From contig JAYESD010000012.1 in the NCBI GenBank assembly GCA_036927565.1, positions 5,704,001 to 5,768,000 of the forward strand: a stretch of DNA of 64,000 nt, written 5' to 3'. The translations under genes and the position numbers were made by a program. Below are positions 43,619 through 54,885 of this stretch, one piece after another. The notes under the pieces were generated by a model. The model searched no databases. It saw nothing but the letters and a program-made list of their open reading frames with translations, and had not been told where the DNA came from. Within the stretch, counting starts at the first letter, position 1. Each line of letters opens with the position of its first letter. The DNA is from Tuctoria greenei. Its lineage: Eukaryota > Streptophyta > Magnoliopsida > Poales > Poaceae.

Positions 43619-46600
43619 TTAATTGACTCTGAAGGGACTCTCCCAGCTGAGAGAAAGTTTGTTTATCCCTTCACGGCTTAGTATCTTTCGGAGCACCAGG
43701 TCGCCTTCTTCAAGTTGGTTGTGCACATGCCTTTGATTGTAGCACCGGAGCGCTTGGCGATAACGTGCATTCCGAAAAGCTGCTTGGCACCTTCCCTCGT
43801 CGACGAGGTCAAGGTCTTCACATTGGAGCTGGTCCTGCATGGCTTCGTCGAAGGTTCCGACCTGGAGGGACCCCAAAGTGATCTCCAGAGGAAGGACTAT
43901 TTCAGCTTCGTACACCAGGAAGAATGGAGTCTCCCCAGTTGACCGGTTAGGTTTTGTCCTGTTTGCCCATAATGTGGACGGAAGCTCTTCAATCCAGTTA
44001 GCTCCGTGCTTTTTCAAGCGCTCATATGTGCGTGTCTTGAGTCCTTTTAAGATTTTTGCGTTTGCTCTCTCGGCTTGTCCATTGCTTGATGGATGAGCTA
44101 CTGAGGCATAGCTAAGTTGAATGTCGAGGTCTTCGCAATATTCTTGGAATGCAGCACTTGTAAATTGAGTTCCATTGTCAGTTATGACTTTGTTCGGAGC
44201 TCCAAATCTGCATATAATGGACTTCAAGAATTTGATTGTTGATTGTTTGTTGATTGTTACTACTGGAGTTGCTTCCAGCCACTTGGTGAACTTGTCGATG
44301 GCGACATACAGGAACCTGTAACCTCCGACGGCTTTTGGGAAAGGTCCCAAGATATCCATGCCCCACACAGCGAATGGCCATGTAGGAGGTATCATTTGCA
44401 GTGATTGAGCCGGTGTGTGAATCTGTTTTGCATGGAACTGACATGCTTCACATTTCTTCACTAGCTCAACTGCATCCTAAAGTGATGTAGGCCAGTAAAA
44501 GCCATGTCAGAAGGTTTTACTAACTAACGTGCGGGAATTTGTGTGGTTCCCACACTCGCCTCCATGGATTTCCGTGAGGAGCTTGCGACCTTCTTCCCTT
44601 GCAATGCGCCGCATTAGGATGTCGTTGGCACCACTTTGGTAGAGATCCCCTTCTATCAACGTGTATATTTTAGCCAATCTGACAATCCGGTCAGCGGATA
44701 TACTGTCTTCAGAAAGGATATTTTCTTTCAAGTAGCTCTGGATCTCCGAGATCCATGCATTGGAGCTAACTTGAGCTTCTAAGTCTCGCATGTTGGGTTG
44801 CTCGGAGCTTCCGACAGCACCTACAACCCTTGGTGGATGCCATGGTAGCAGGGCCACCGGGACCACCAGCTTCGAGGTGCTGGTCTCGCCCCCTTCGCTC
44901 AGTTCGGCAGGCTGAGCTGTTGGTTTTGACAACCTCCGGACGAAGATTCTGTCAGGAACCAAAGCTCCAGTTGAGGCTTTCATCGAGAGTTCGTCAGCTT
45001 CAGCATTATGAAGACTATGAATATGATGGAGATCCAGGACTGCAAAGTCCTTCTGAAGCCTCTGGACTTCAAGGAGGTAAGCAGCTAATTGAGAATTGTT
45101 GCAGGAACATTCACCTTTCACTTGCTTGATGACGAGTTGTGAATCTCCCTTCACCAACAGCTGTTTGACACCATAAGATAGTGCCACATTGAGTCCATAG
45201 ATGAGGGCTTCATACTCCGCCATATAATTGGTTGCCTTGAAATCAAAATGTACCATGTACTTGACCTTCTCCCCGGTCGAAGCCAAGAGAAGGATTCCAG
45301 CTCTGGCCCCCTTCTTCTACACGGAGCCGTCGAAGTAGAGGGTCCAGTGAGGCTTAGTGAATATCGGAACTTTGAGTTCTGGTTTCTGCTCACTTTGACC
45401 CCGAGGGTTTGATGGAGAGGGGGTCCATTCCGCCACAAAGTCAGCCAAGGCTTGACTTTTAATTGCTTGTTTTGACACGAATTCTAGATCAAATTCAGCC
45501 AATTCCGCTGCCCACTTTGCAATGTTCCCAGTAGAATTGGTGTTATGCAAAATTGCACTCAGTGGAAAAGAGGTTACCACTGAGATTTTGTGGGATTGGA
45601 AGTAATGACGAAGCTTCCTTGAGGCAATAAGAAATGTGTAAAGCAGTTTATGCACCTCAATGTATCTTGTCTTGGTGTCGTGGAGTACTTCGCTGATGAA
45701 GTACACAAGGCGTTGGATAGTTCGGACCCTTTCAGAAGGACCCGGAGCTTCCTCTCCATCGACTTGGACCCTACTGGAGGGTCCCGGACCTTCAGGTTGT
45801 GCATCTTGGACCCTCCCGGAGGGGTTCGAAATTCCTTCTTGTTCAACCCGGATCTCACTGGGAAGATCCAGATCATTTTTGGTTAGCCAGGTGAACCTCC
45901 TCATATGAATGAGGTTGATCTCTTAGCACTTCATTTTGAGGTTCCGTGTATGGGAGCTGAGATCCAGTCACGTCTTCGGTTGGTTCCAGACCCTCCCGGA
46001 GGGGTCCGGACGCCTGAATTGGATGTGGCTCTGGTCTTTTCGCAACCAGGACCATACTGACAACTTTGGTGGTTGCCAAAATATAAAGCAGCAAAGGCTC
46101 ACCAGGATTCAGAGCTACCAAGATTGGTAGCGTGGTGAGGAGTTGTTTCAACTCTTGTAACGCTTTTTCTGCTTCTTCATACCAATGAAAAGGTTCAAAC
46201 TTCCTCAAGAGTTTGAAGAAGGGTAACACCCGTTCTACCAGACTTGAGATAAACCGGCTGAGCGCAGCTAGGCATCCAGTTAGCTTCTAGACATCTTTAA
46301 TGTGGGCTGGTGGCCGCATATCTTCTATAGCCTTGATCTTCACCTGATTTGCTTTGATTCCTCAGTGAGTTACCAAGAACCCTAGAAGCTTTCTGGAGCT
46401 AACCCCGAATACACACTTGTTCGGGTTCAACTTGGCGCGTGTAGTGCGCAGCTTGTCGAAGACGGATTGTAAGTTGTCAAGGAGTGACTCCTTGTTTTTG
46501 ATCTTCACGACGATATCATCAACATACACCTCCACCAAGTATCTAATTAGCTCTCCAAATGTTTTGTACATAGCTCGCACAAATGTTGAAGTAGCATTTT

Positions 46601-47450
46601 AAAGACCAAATGGCATGGCAGTGTAGCAGTACAATCCATCTACTGTTATGAAGGCAGTATGCTCTTCATCTTCCTTAGACATTTGGATTTGATGATATCC
46701 AGAATATGCATCTAAGAAATACAGTAGCTCCCACCGGGAGGTGGAGTCCACTATCTGATCTATTTTGGATAGTGGAAATGGATCTTTTAGACATGCCATA
46801 TTTAAGGTTGTATAGTCGATGCACATCTGAAGCTTCCAACCGGCCTTGGGTACAACAATTGGGTTTGCCAGCCATTTTGGACGGAAGACTTCCCGGATGA
46901 ATCCAGCTTCGAGCAACTTCTTGATTTCCTATCGGATGAAGTTTTGTCGCTCGATTGATTACTTCTGGGGCTTCTGGTGTACAGGCCGAGCGTCTGGGTA
47001 AATCTTCAAATTATGCTCAATAACCTCCCTAGGGATCCCAGGTATTTGTGATGGTTGCCAGGCAAACACGTCGACATTAGCCCGGAGGAAAGTGATGAGT
47101 GCGAGTTCCTATTTGTTGTTGAGACCCCCCGATATACGGGTAGTCTGAGCAGCATCGGAACCAATTTGGACAACTTTGACGGGAATGTCGGCGTCACCGC
47201 TTGGTTGCACACGAGGTGCGGAGGTATAGCCTTTGTGACGAATGCTTGGAGGATTCGGAGCTGGCTCCTTATCAGATGCTTCCTCTTACGCTGTGGTAAG
47301 CGCATAGAGTTCCTCCAGTGCAGTGACTCCAGTAGTACGATCTCCGCGGATCCGGAGAACGCTCGTGGGTGTTGGCATTTTCAACACCAAGTAACCATAA
47401 TGGGCAGCAACCATAAACTTGTATAAAGCTGGTCTACCCAAAATGGCATT
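43619..47450 (-). pseudogene. Tat-like gypsy pol, element 3 (minus strand, decayed)
   Basis: Read leftward from 47450: end of protease/linker (NAILGRPALYKFMVAAHYGY), reverse transcriptase (46916-46362: KLLEAGFIREV, MCIDYTTLNMACLKDPFPL, MPFGL, VYVDDIVVKIKN), RNase H (45900-44507: VYFISEVLHDTKTRYIEVHK, YFDGSV, VHFDFKATNYMAEYEALIYG), and integrase (44461-43640: MDILGPFPKAVGGYRFLYVA, ITDNGTQFTS, SSNGQAERAN, giving the D-D-E triad). There is a TAA inside the RT motif (after MPFGL, 46597), and several other stops and frameshifts occur (near 46930, 46360, 46240, 45310, 44480). An unusual Gly/Pro-rich insertion of about 90 residues sits between RT and RNase H. The 5' part (gag) is missing because element 4 starts at 47451. 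Confidence 0.85.
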
Positions 47451-48319
47451 TGTCAGTGGTTTTGATCCGGCAGATCTCCCGACACTACTAAAGTGTTAGA
47501 GGAGTTTGAGGTTCGGTGTGGGCGCGCGGAGATTCAAGAAGGTGAAGTATTAAGTGACACAAGAGACACGAATATTTACGTGGTTCGGGTCGCCTGAGCG
47601 TAATACCCTACTCCACGGGGTGTGTTGGTGTTGTATTGGATGTATGAGCTCAATGTTAGTTGAGAGTGTCGAGTGAGCGTGTTGAGTGAGCGTGTATCCT
47701 CCATATGTATCGTCGGCCTGTCCTTTTATAGTACAAGGGCAGGACGTTACAAGTTAGCCTGGCCCGACATGTGGCCCCGGCGGTTACTAATATTGATACA
47801 CATTCAACATGATTAATTGCCCTTAATGACCGAGTTACGGGCTTTGACAGCACCGTTACTGGTAATTAAGGTCGTCCGATCGTGTGTCATTAATATAGTA
47901 TTAATGACACTTAATCGGGTCTTGAAGTCTTTGATTCCCCTTTGAAGATCCGGAGCCATTGTGGAGTCTTCCGGAGGTTAGAGGCTGAAGATTCGTCGGT
48001 TGGACACGTGGCAGCTCCGGAGCATACTGTGGGGGAACAGATAGGTCCGGAGCCACCTGACACGTGTCAGTTCTGGAGCTTCCCTCGGTCTAGGGTTAGG
48101 TCCGGAGGTGCCATTTCGCTACATAGCCCGGAGCTTCCCCCTTGTGGGCGCTAGCTCCGGTTTGATAGTACACGTGGCGACTCTGGGACTAACCATGTCG
48201 TGGAAGCGGGCCCAGTTATGCCTGACATGTGGGCCTCCGAAGATCTTCAAATCAAGTAGATGACATTACCTTGAGATCTTTGCAATCTCAAGGGGTATAC
48301 GGTTCCAGGGGTACCAACA
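47451..48319 (-). mobile_element. LTR of Tat-like gypsy element 4 (its 3' LTR in minus orientation)
   Basis: From TGTCAGTGGT (47451) to GGTACCAACA (48319), 869 bp. Minus-strand TATAAAAGG at 47722-47730; shared ACGTGGTTCGGG and CTACTCCACGGGG segments. It interrupts the protease-like region of element 3 pol on the left. On the right it is followed by the purine tract (minus strand CCCAGGGAGCCAC) and then the antisense ORF of element 4. The exact left edge could shift by one or two bases. Confidence 0.75.
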
Positions 48320-48846
48320 GTGGCTCCCTGGGCCCACCTCTGGGGAAGATCCCTTGGGTGAGGTCATTCTGCCGGAGGTGGGTCCATCCTTCGACTTTTG
48401 AACTTCAAAGGTCTTCGGATGTGCCATTGGCGATAGTTTGGGGTTAAATCCTCGCCGTGTGGCATATCCCGTGTGCGGCAAATGAGATCTTTGGCATGCG
48501 GATCTGACGCAATTGAAGGTCGCCGGTTCCCGATACGAAAATTGTATCGGTTCCGCTCACCTTGTCAGGTCGCCGCCTTCGGGCTTCCCGCCTCATGATG
48601 ACAACCGTTTGCCTGGGTAAGAACCTCGACTTGATCGTCGGGGTGGTCCCGGGCCCTCTTTTCATCGGCTGGGTGGAATTTTTGAGTAGTATCTTCGACT
48701 CCCTTGCGGTTTCCATCCAAGCGTTGCGAGGGCTTACTTAAGAAGGAAAGTGCGCATCGTCTGGGGTTCTTTACGCCTCTCATCTGATCTTGCGCTCAAA
48801 CTCCCAACTTGTGCTTGCTTTTCCTCTCTTGCGTCGTTGTGCCACG

Positions 48847-50802
48847 ATGGAGTTGGGTCTCCGCGAGAGCCGTTTGAAGATCGAAGGTGACCTGAAGAAG
48901 GTCCGGGCCCTCATGGGATGGTCCCCGGACTTCTTCAACCGCCTGGTCCGCGCCGGGGGAGAGCTCCCGTTCGAGAAGGAGAACGCCGGCGAGATGGTGT
49001 ACTTCTCTTCGTACGCCATGGTGGGGTTGATCCCACCTTTTTCCTCCTTTTTCTTGATGCTGCTAGACTTTTATGGTCTACAGTTGTACCACCTTGGCCC
49101 CCACTCCATTCTTCTTGTGTCTATCTTCGTCCACTTCTGTGAAATGTGGGTGGGCATCCCCCCTGCATTGAACTTTTCCGGACCTTCTTCACCGTCCATA
49201 CCACCGGTAGGAGTAATGAGTACCTTGGCTTCTACTACTTCGTGAAGCGCAAGAAGTGCCCATTCAAGTACCTCCGGTCGCTTCCCTCTGGAAAGTGGGA
49301 TGATTGGAAGAAGGACTGGATAGTCATCCAGGTGGAGGAGCACGAGAAGCTGGAGCTGCCCGAAGGCCTCCCCAACATCGACACTACAGTTTGGAGTGAA
49401 GCTCTGGTGCTGTCAGATGCCTTCAACCCTGCTCTGACCAGGATCCGCCATTGCATGGAGGGAGGATTAACTCCTCAGGCAGTATTTTGCAATTTCCTGG
49501 TCAACAGGTGGGCACCGCTGAAGAAGAGAGAAAAACTCGCTTGGGCCCTCAACAGCGTGATGGACAACGACCGGGTCGAGACCAGGCTGAAGTCCAACAT
49601 GGCGGGGGCAACCTTGGAGTTTCATCTCAAGAAGTTCCAGCACGGCATCGACGTCGCGGGTGATGACTTGACCCCGCCACCAGCCTTTCTCCCTCTGAAC
49701 ATGGAAGTAGAGTTCAGCAGGGAGCTCCGGCGGACGATGTCGGTGCTTGACGACCTTGGTGTCGTCGAGAGAAGATCGACCTCCAGGGTGGTGATCCCTG
49801 GGGCTTCCGAAGGTGGCTCCGACACTGCCCTGAAGCCAAGGATCGAAGTCGTCGGCAAGGGCAAGGAGCCCGCGGACGAACCCTTGAGCTGGAAGAGGAA
49901 GTTGCAGCATGCCGACGGAAGGTCCATCAGGCCTGCAACCTCTGCATCAGCTCCTTCTCCCCGGAGGGGGAGGTCTTCTACAACTGCGGCGACTGTACCC
50001 GCAGCGGCGTCTTCCCGGGGTGCTAGCTCCGGGCATGCAACTCCATCACCAGGGCCAATTGAGGCCTCTAGGTCCGGAGATCCTTCCCGGTCGAGGAGGG
50101 CCTCGACTAAGGAAATGCCCGTGGCTGCAACGAGTTTTGGGGGGCCTTCCGAAGCTTCCACGCCATCGGCGACTATGGTTAGCCCAGAACGCCCGGGAAA
50201 GAGGTTCTGCGCAAGCTGGTGCGGAAGCCTCCCGAGGTAATTTTTAATCTTTACCTCAGACAGTTGTTTTATTGTAGTAACTGTTTTTTAAGTTTCTTCA
50301 TCCATCATCTGCAGCGTTCCCAAGAAGAGGAGTGAGGCTCCACCCTCAGCAACAGCAGCTGAAGCTGTGAGGGCGGAAGCTTCTGCTCCTGTCCCAGTGC
50401 CGCCCCAAGTGGTGGCTGAAGCTGCGGCAGCTCCGGCGCTAGCTGTCGTGGTCATGGACCTCGACTCATCCCCCAAGACTCCCGTGGTAGCGCCGGACCA
50501 CGGGAGAGAAGATGCGCCAGCAGCACCTGCCCCGGAGGTTGAAGCCCCGGGTCTTGATGCTGAGACGATGGAAGCTCCGGCCGTTGAGCCGGAGGAAGCA
50601 GTAATTCTGGCCCCAGAGCCAGAAATTGTCGAAGCCCCGGCGGTTGAGCTGGAGGTTATTGAAGTCCCGGCAAGCGAGCCGGATGTGGAGGAAGCTCCGG
50701 CGGTTGAGTCGGATACCTCCGAAGCTCCGACCTTAGAGCCGGTTGCAGTTGAAGACCTTCCGGCGCCCGAGTCGGTTGAGGTTGAAGCTCCGGCCTCAGG
50801 GC
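48847..50802 (+). pseudogene. antisense Transposase_28-type ORF, element 4 (one frameshift, 3'-truncated)
   Basis: Start ATG at 48847 (MELGLRESRLKIEGDLKKVR). The best-preserved N-terminal part in the window: a single frameshift near 49165 and no in-frame stop up to the truncation. Transposase_28 region with ELPFEKENAGEMVYFSSYAM, EYLGFYYFVKRKKCPFKYL, WDDWKKDWIVIQVEEHEKLE and LVNRWAPLKKREKLAWALN. Then a Ser/Pro-rich, probably disordered stretch ending PGKRFCASWCGSLP, a phase-2 intron (50237-50314) and exon 2 (VPKKRSEAPP...), which becomes a repetitive acidic Ala/Pro/Val region (EPEEAVILAPEPEIVEAP). LTR-A truncates it at 50803, before the coiled coil. Confidence 0.75.
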
Positions 50803-50944
50803 TGTAACACTCTAATTTTCATGCATCATGCCCTACATACACACATATACATGTTTAACATTAACCCACATAAAGAGGAACGAGTTTAACATTGATTCCG
50901 AGCATTTAAAATTGATTTGGAGCAAAACCGCACTTAAAACGCAG

Positions 50945-51285
50945 GAAAGTGCGGACTAGTCCGATTTTATTGAGGACTAGTTCGATTTCTCTCTGACTAA
51001 AAACGGACTTGTCCGTTTTTGGTGCGGACTAGTCCGATTTTGGCTCTGGAAACTTTCGAACTTGTCCGATTTTGTGCGGACTAGTCCGATATTCCATGAA
51101 TCCTTGAAAATTTGCTAAGTCCCTGGACTTTTCCGGACTAGTCCGGTGTTCCAGCAGACATGTCCATTTTTCCTCTCTGTTCAAATTTGGACTTGTCCAA
51201 TTTTTGGCCAGACTTGTCCGATTTTCTCTCTGGACGACTTCAGACTAGTCCGGTCCTGTCCGGACTTGTCCGATATTTCACGACT
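50945..51285. promoter_or_regulatory. GGACT(A/T)GTCC motif cluster in LTR-A
   Basis: About a dozen copies of GGACTAGTCC/GGACTTGTCC and near variants, in the same order and spacing as in the element R LTR at 36005-36340. Several motif copies differ between the two LTRs by single bases. Two extra copies (GCGGACTTGTCCGG, GCGGACTAGTCCGA) lie near 51805-51835. Confidence 0.6.
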
Positions 51286-52065
51286 TCGAGTTGATCTTTT
51301 GTTTTACGACTTGTTTCTTGGGTTTCACGTTAAGTGGGCCTATGTACGTCGTGCGTAACTCTTTTAGAGCCCATGTGGGACTCTAAACCGGCCTTTACTC
51401 ATCCCAAAACTCGAAATCCATCTAACCCTAGCCTCCACCTCTATATAAACAGCCCCACCCCTTGGTTTGACATCTATTTGCCACTTTTCCACCCACCCAA
51501 ACCCTAGTTCGTGGTGAGCCACCATCAAGGAGGGAGGAGAAGATCCTAAGCAAGAAGAAGAAGAGGAGGAAACGAAAAAGGATCAAGATCTCCACCAAGT
51601 TTCGTCCTTCACCACCAATTCATCTCCAAGTTCATCACCAACCCTAGATCATCAAGATCCAAGTGTTACCTCCAAGTTTCTTGGTTCATTGGAGTTCTAA
51701 ACACCTGGTATACCTTCTATTCTCTTTTCCTTACGAGAATTCAACCCCTAATCTCCGAATTTACGTCGATCTAGAAAACCCTAATCTGCTGATCTCGCGA
51801 AATGCGGACTTGTCCGGTCCCTAGCGGACTAGTCCGATCTTTCTGGTTAAATTGTGTTGAATTAATTCTAAAATTTGATCTAATCGACCCCAAACCTGTA
51901 TAAACTTGTTAAAATCTATTAGAGCTAGTTAGTGATCATTAAAAGCAATCTAGTAACAAGTTCTACCTTGCATTTGCATCAATCATGCATGTCATGTCAT
52001 ATTGAGTAATATTTGTGCACTCTTTGATTGTGTTTCTTGTCTTGTATGTTTATTGTGTGGATTAG

Positions 52066-52163
52066 ACGGATTTGCGCTAGAAAGTGCCGCGGAGGATCTA
52101 CAGCACCAGGAGTTTGAAGGCTTTGACCCTAATCAACAGCAAGAGCAAGGCAAGTGTCCTTGA
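52066..52163 (+). other. 98-bp exon-like frame in LTR-A
   Basis: Same position, phase and length as in the element R LTR: GFALESAAEDLQHQEF, then EGFDPNQQQEQGKCP and stop, after an AG at 52064-52065. A possible donor is at 51707/51708 (CACCTG/GTATACC). Confidence 0.4.
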
Positions 52164-54237
52164 AGCATATTGATCCTGTTTTTAAAATAAATGTTTTGTT
52201 TGTAAAACTACATGCTGTGTCAATTTGATGGGAATCCTATGGTAGGAAGTTTACTAGACTTGCTAAACCACCCTTGTCACCTGGAATTTATGGTAGAGCG
52301 TCGGGATGGACTTTTTACCTTTTGCTTCGCTTAATCAACTGGGATGGGAATAACTATACCACTCAATTTAATTATGCATGGATGATATTATGGTTAACAT
52401 GAACTGGTTAAATATGGTATGGTAATGGGTGATCTAAGCAAGCTTGGTGTGTGGATGGGTTGGATGTTATGGTGGTTCGCTTGCTTTAGATCTAAGGACC
52501 GGTTCATGCGAGAATAAGCCAGTACTACAGTGCCACCACGAGGCCAAGTATGGGTGCGGTGTAGCTGATTAATTAGGGCTTTGCATTGGACCATTGTGGA
52601 TGCTCGGGGAAGGGGTAGTCGGATTGGGTTTGTTGATGATTGGTGGGACTACCCTGGGATCCGAATGGCTCAAGAGGGGGCCCTTGGTTGAAGATGTGCT
52701 CAGTTGGAGGCATCGCCACCAGTGAAACCTCAGTGGGGTCTAAATAGGCTAGTAATCCCTTTGTAAAGGCTATTTTGTGATCTCTTGGCCACACACCCAC
52801 AGAAGTGTGTAATGTGACCGACGGGTCGTGGGCATAAGGGAGATTCTTAGTCGCCGAAGGGTGATGAAATCACGAACACGTGGGTAAAGAGGTACAAACT
52901 CTGCAGAGTTAATTAAAACTATCATGATAGCCGTGCTTCCGGTTATGAGCACCTGGACAACTTCCATGATTAGAGGGTATTTGGTATTGGTAATGGTTAT
53001 TGTAATGGTTATGGTAATGGTTATGGTGATGGTTATGGATAGTTATGGATTTATTTCTGGTATTGAATATGGTTATTAGCAATGGAGAAATCTGGAATTA
53101 TTGATGAGGATGGTGAATTATGGACTGGTATTATGATATTATTTATGATTATGATGGGTTTACTTCACATACATATAATATATTGCTTTTCAAATGTTTT
53201 AATGTACTTTTCAGCACTTTGCCATTATTATTGTCGTCATTTGAATCAGCCACATGTCATACTTTCCACACTTGCTGAGTACGACATGTACTCACTCTTG
53301 CAATCCCCCCAACAGTTGCAGGTCAGGATTGGGAGTTTAATGGCGATAATGCGGAGTTCTAGGCCGTGTCTACCGTCAGCTTTGCCTGTGGTGTTGCATG
53401 GAGCTGCGCTATCCCTTTTGCTTAGTTTGCTTAGTTGCTTAATTAGTTTATTTCCGCTGCATTAGTTGAACTTGTTATTAATATTCATTAGAGCTTGTAT
53501 TCGAGGATATAATGAATTATGTAATAAGAGTACTTATTAAATAATTTGAGCTGTGGTAATGTAACACGCTAAATTTTTGCATCATGCATTGCATACATGA
53601 GCATGCATTAAACACTAGTAGAATAAGAGCAAAATAATAAAACATACATATACAAATATGTGTAGCAAAAGAAGGAAAAGAAAATAATAGTTATAGCCTA
53701 AAACTTGTAATAGGGAATAAGTATAAAAAAATATTAATATTAATAGTATATATTATAATAATAATAAATAATAAATAATATATATAATATGAATAATAAT
53801 ATATATATATATAAATAAATATAAATAATAAATCATATAATAAAAGAAAGTATAAAAAAGTAAAATAAATAAATATAAATAATAAAATAATAATAATACT
53901 AAAAAAGAAAAAAAAAAGAGAAAAGGGGCCTACCGCTGGCCAGGCCGACGGCCCAGCCGAGCAGCCCCGGCTCCCGCGCCGCAGCGCGCAGCCCCCGCCT
54001 GGGCCCCGCTGGCCACGCGCCCCGCCCGCCGTAACGCGCCCCGCCGACCGCAGCGCCCGAGGCCGCAACACGCGACCCCGCCCCCGCGTCCGATCCCGCC
54101 CCGACTCCCCTGGCCCCACGCCGATTAATGCACGAGCTCCAGCCCCGATCGCCCCTCCCGCGAATCCCGCGCCCGACGCTCGATCCCGCCGGCCCCCGTG
54201 CCGAGCCGGACTCCCGATCGAGTCCTCCCGCCCGCGC

Positions 54238-54248
54238 CTATAAAAGGC
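54238..54248 (+). promoter_or_regulatory. TATA box of element B 5' LTR
   Basis: CCTATAAAAGG directly downstream of the GC-rich block; the 3' LTR has CTATAAAAAGG at 61859-61869. It marks the probable U3/R boundary. Confidence 0.65.
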
Positions 54249-54787
54249 CCCGAAGGCCTCGAGTTTCCCCGATCCAGAAACAGCCGCCGCCATAGAGAAC
54301 CGCCGCCGGTACAGAGAACCAGAGGGCTGCGTCCAGGGAAGAAAAAGGAGGAAAAGAAGGGGAAGAAGAGGAAGAAAAAGAGGAGGGCACCGCCGTCCGC
54401 AGGAGATCGTCGTCGCCATCGCGTCGCCGTCTTCGTGCCACCGGAGGACGCATCTACTTCGTCTACGCTTTGTCCCCATCCCGCGATCATCGAAGCCATC
54501 GCATCTACGGTAGGCCATGTTCCCGATGCGAATTTTAGCGATCATATTGAATCTAATAGGCTTGAATTGATTTTAGTTGCACCATAATTTTATTTCCAGC
54601 AGCATTAATCCACCCTAAAACCCCCGTAAACTCTTATGAACACGTATGAACTAGTCGCATCTAACTAATAAACAATCGTAGTTAATTAATTATTGAATTG
54701 TGCATGCATACATGTCATTGCATGTTGATTATTTTGTGTGCATTATGTTGATTGTATAAGTTTTCTTGTATGTATGATCACGCGTAG

Positions 54788-54885
54788 AGGAACGTGCTCA
54801 AGAGGCCGTATACGAGGATTTCAAAAATCAAGACTTTGAAGCGCTTGAGAAACCCCATCCGTCGGAGCAAGGCAAGTGTCCTTGA
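54788..54885 (+). other. 98-bp exon-like frame in the 5' LTR of element B
   Basis: After an AG at 54786-54787: phase 2, then ERAQEAVYEDFKNQDF, EALEKPHPSEQGKCP and stop. Exactly as long as the frames in LTR-A and R, although surrounding sequence has diverged. A possible donor (ATCTACG/GTAGGCC) lies at 54509. Confidence 0.4.

Larger units (their letters stand above)
50803..53559 (+). mobile_element. chromovirus LTR-A (left part, interrupted)
   Basis: Begins TGTAACACTCTAATTTTCAT inside the antisense ORF of element 4 and is collinear with the element R LTR, including the motif cluster (50945-51285), TATA box (51441-51450) and the shared 3' half. It is cut at 53559 by element B and resumes at 63917. 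Whether it is a solo LTR or the 5' LTR of a longer element cannot be seen, because its end lies beyond the window. Confidence 0.85.

Noticed and set aside
53691..54587. Long frames (up to 284 codons) on both strands in the LTR of element B, also at 61308-62185
   Set aside because: They lie in the GC-rich U3 block where stops are rare, exist in several frames at once, and run into low-complexity AT repeats; no domain.
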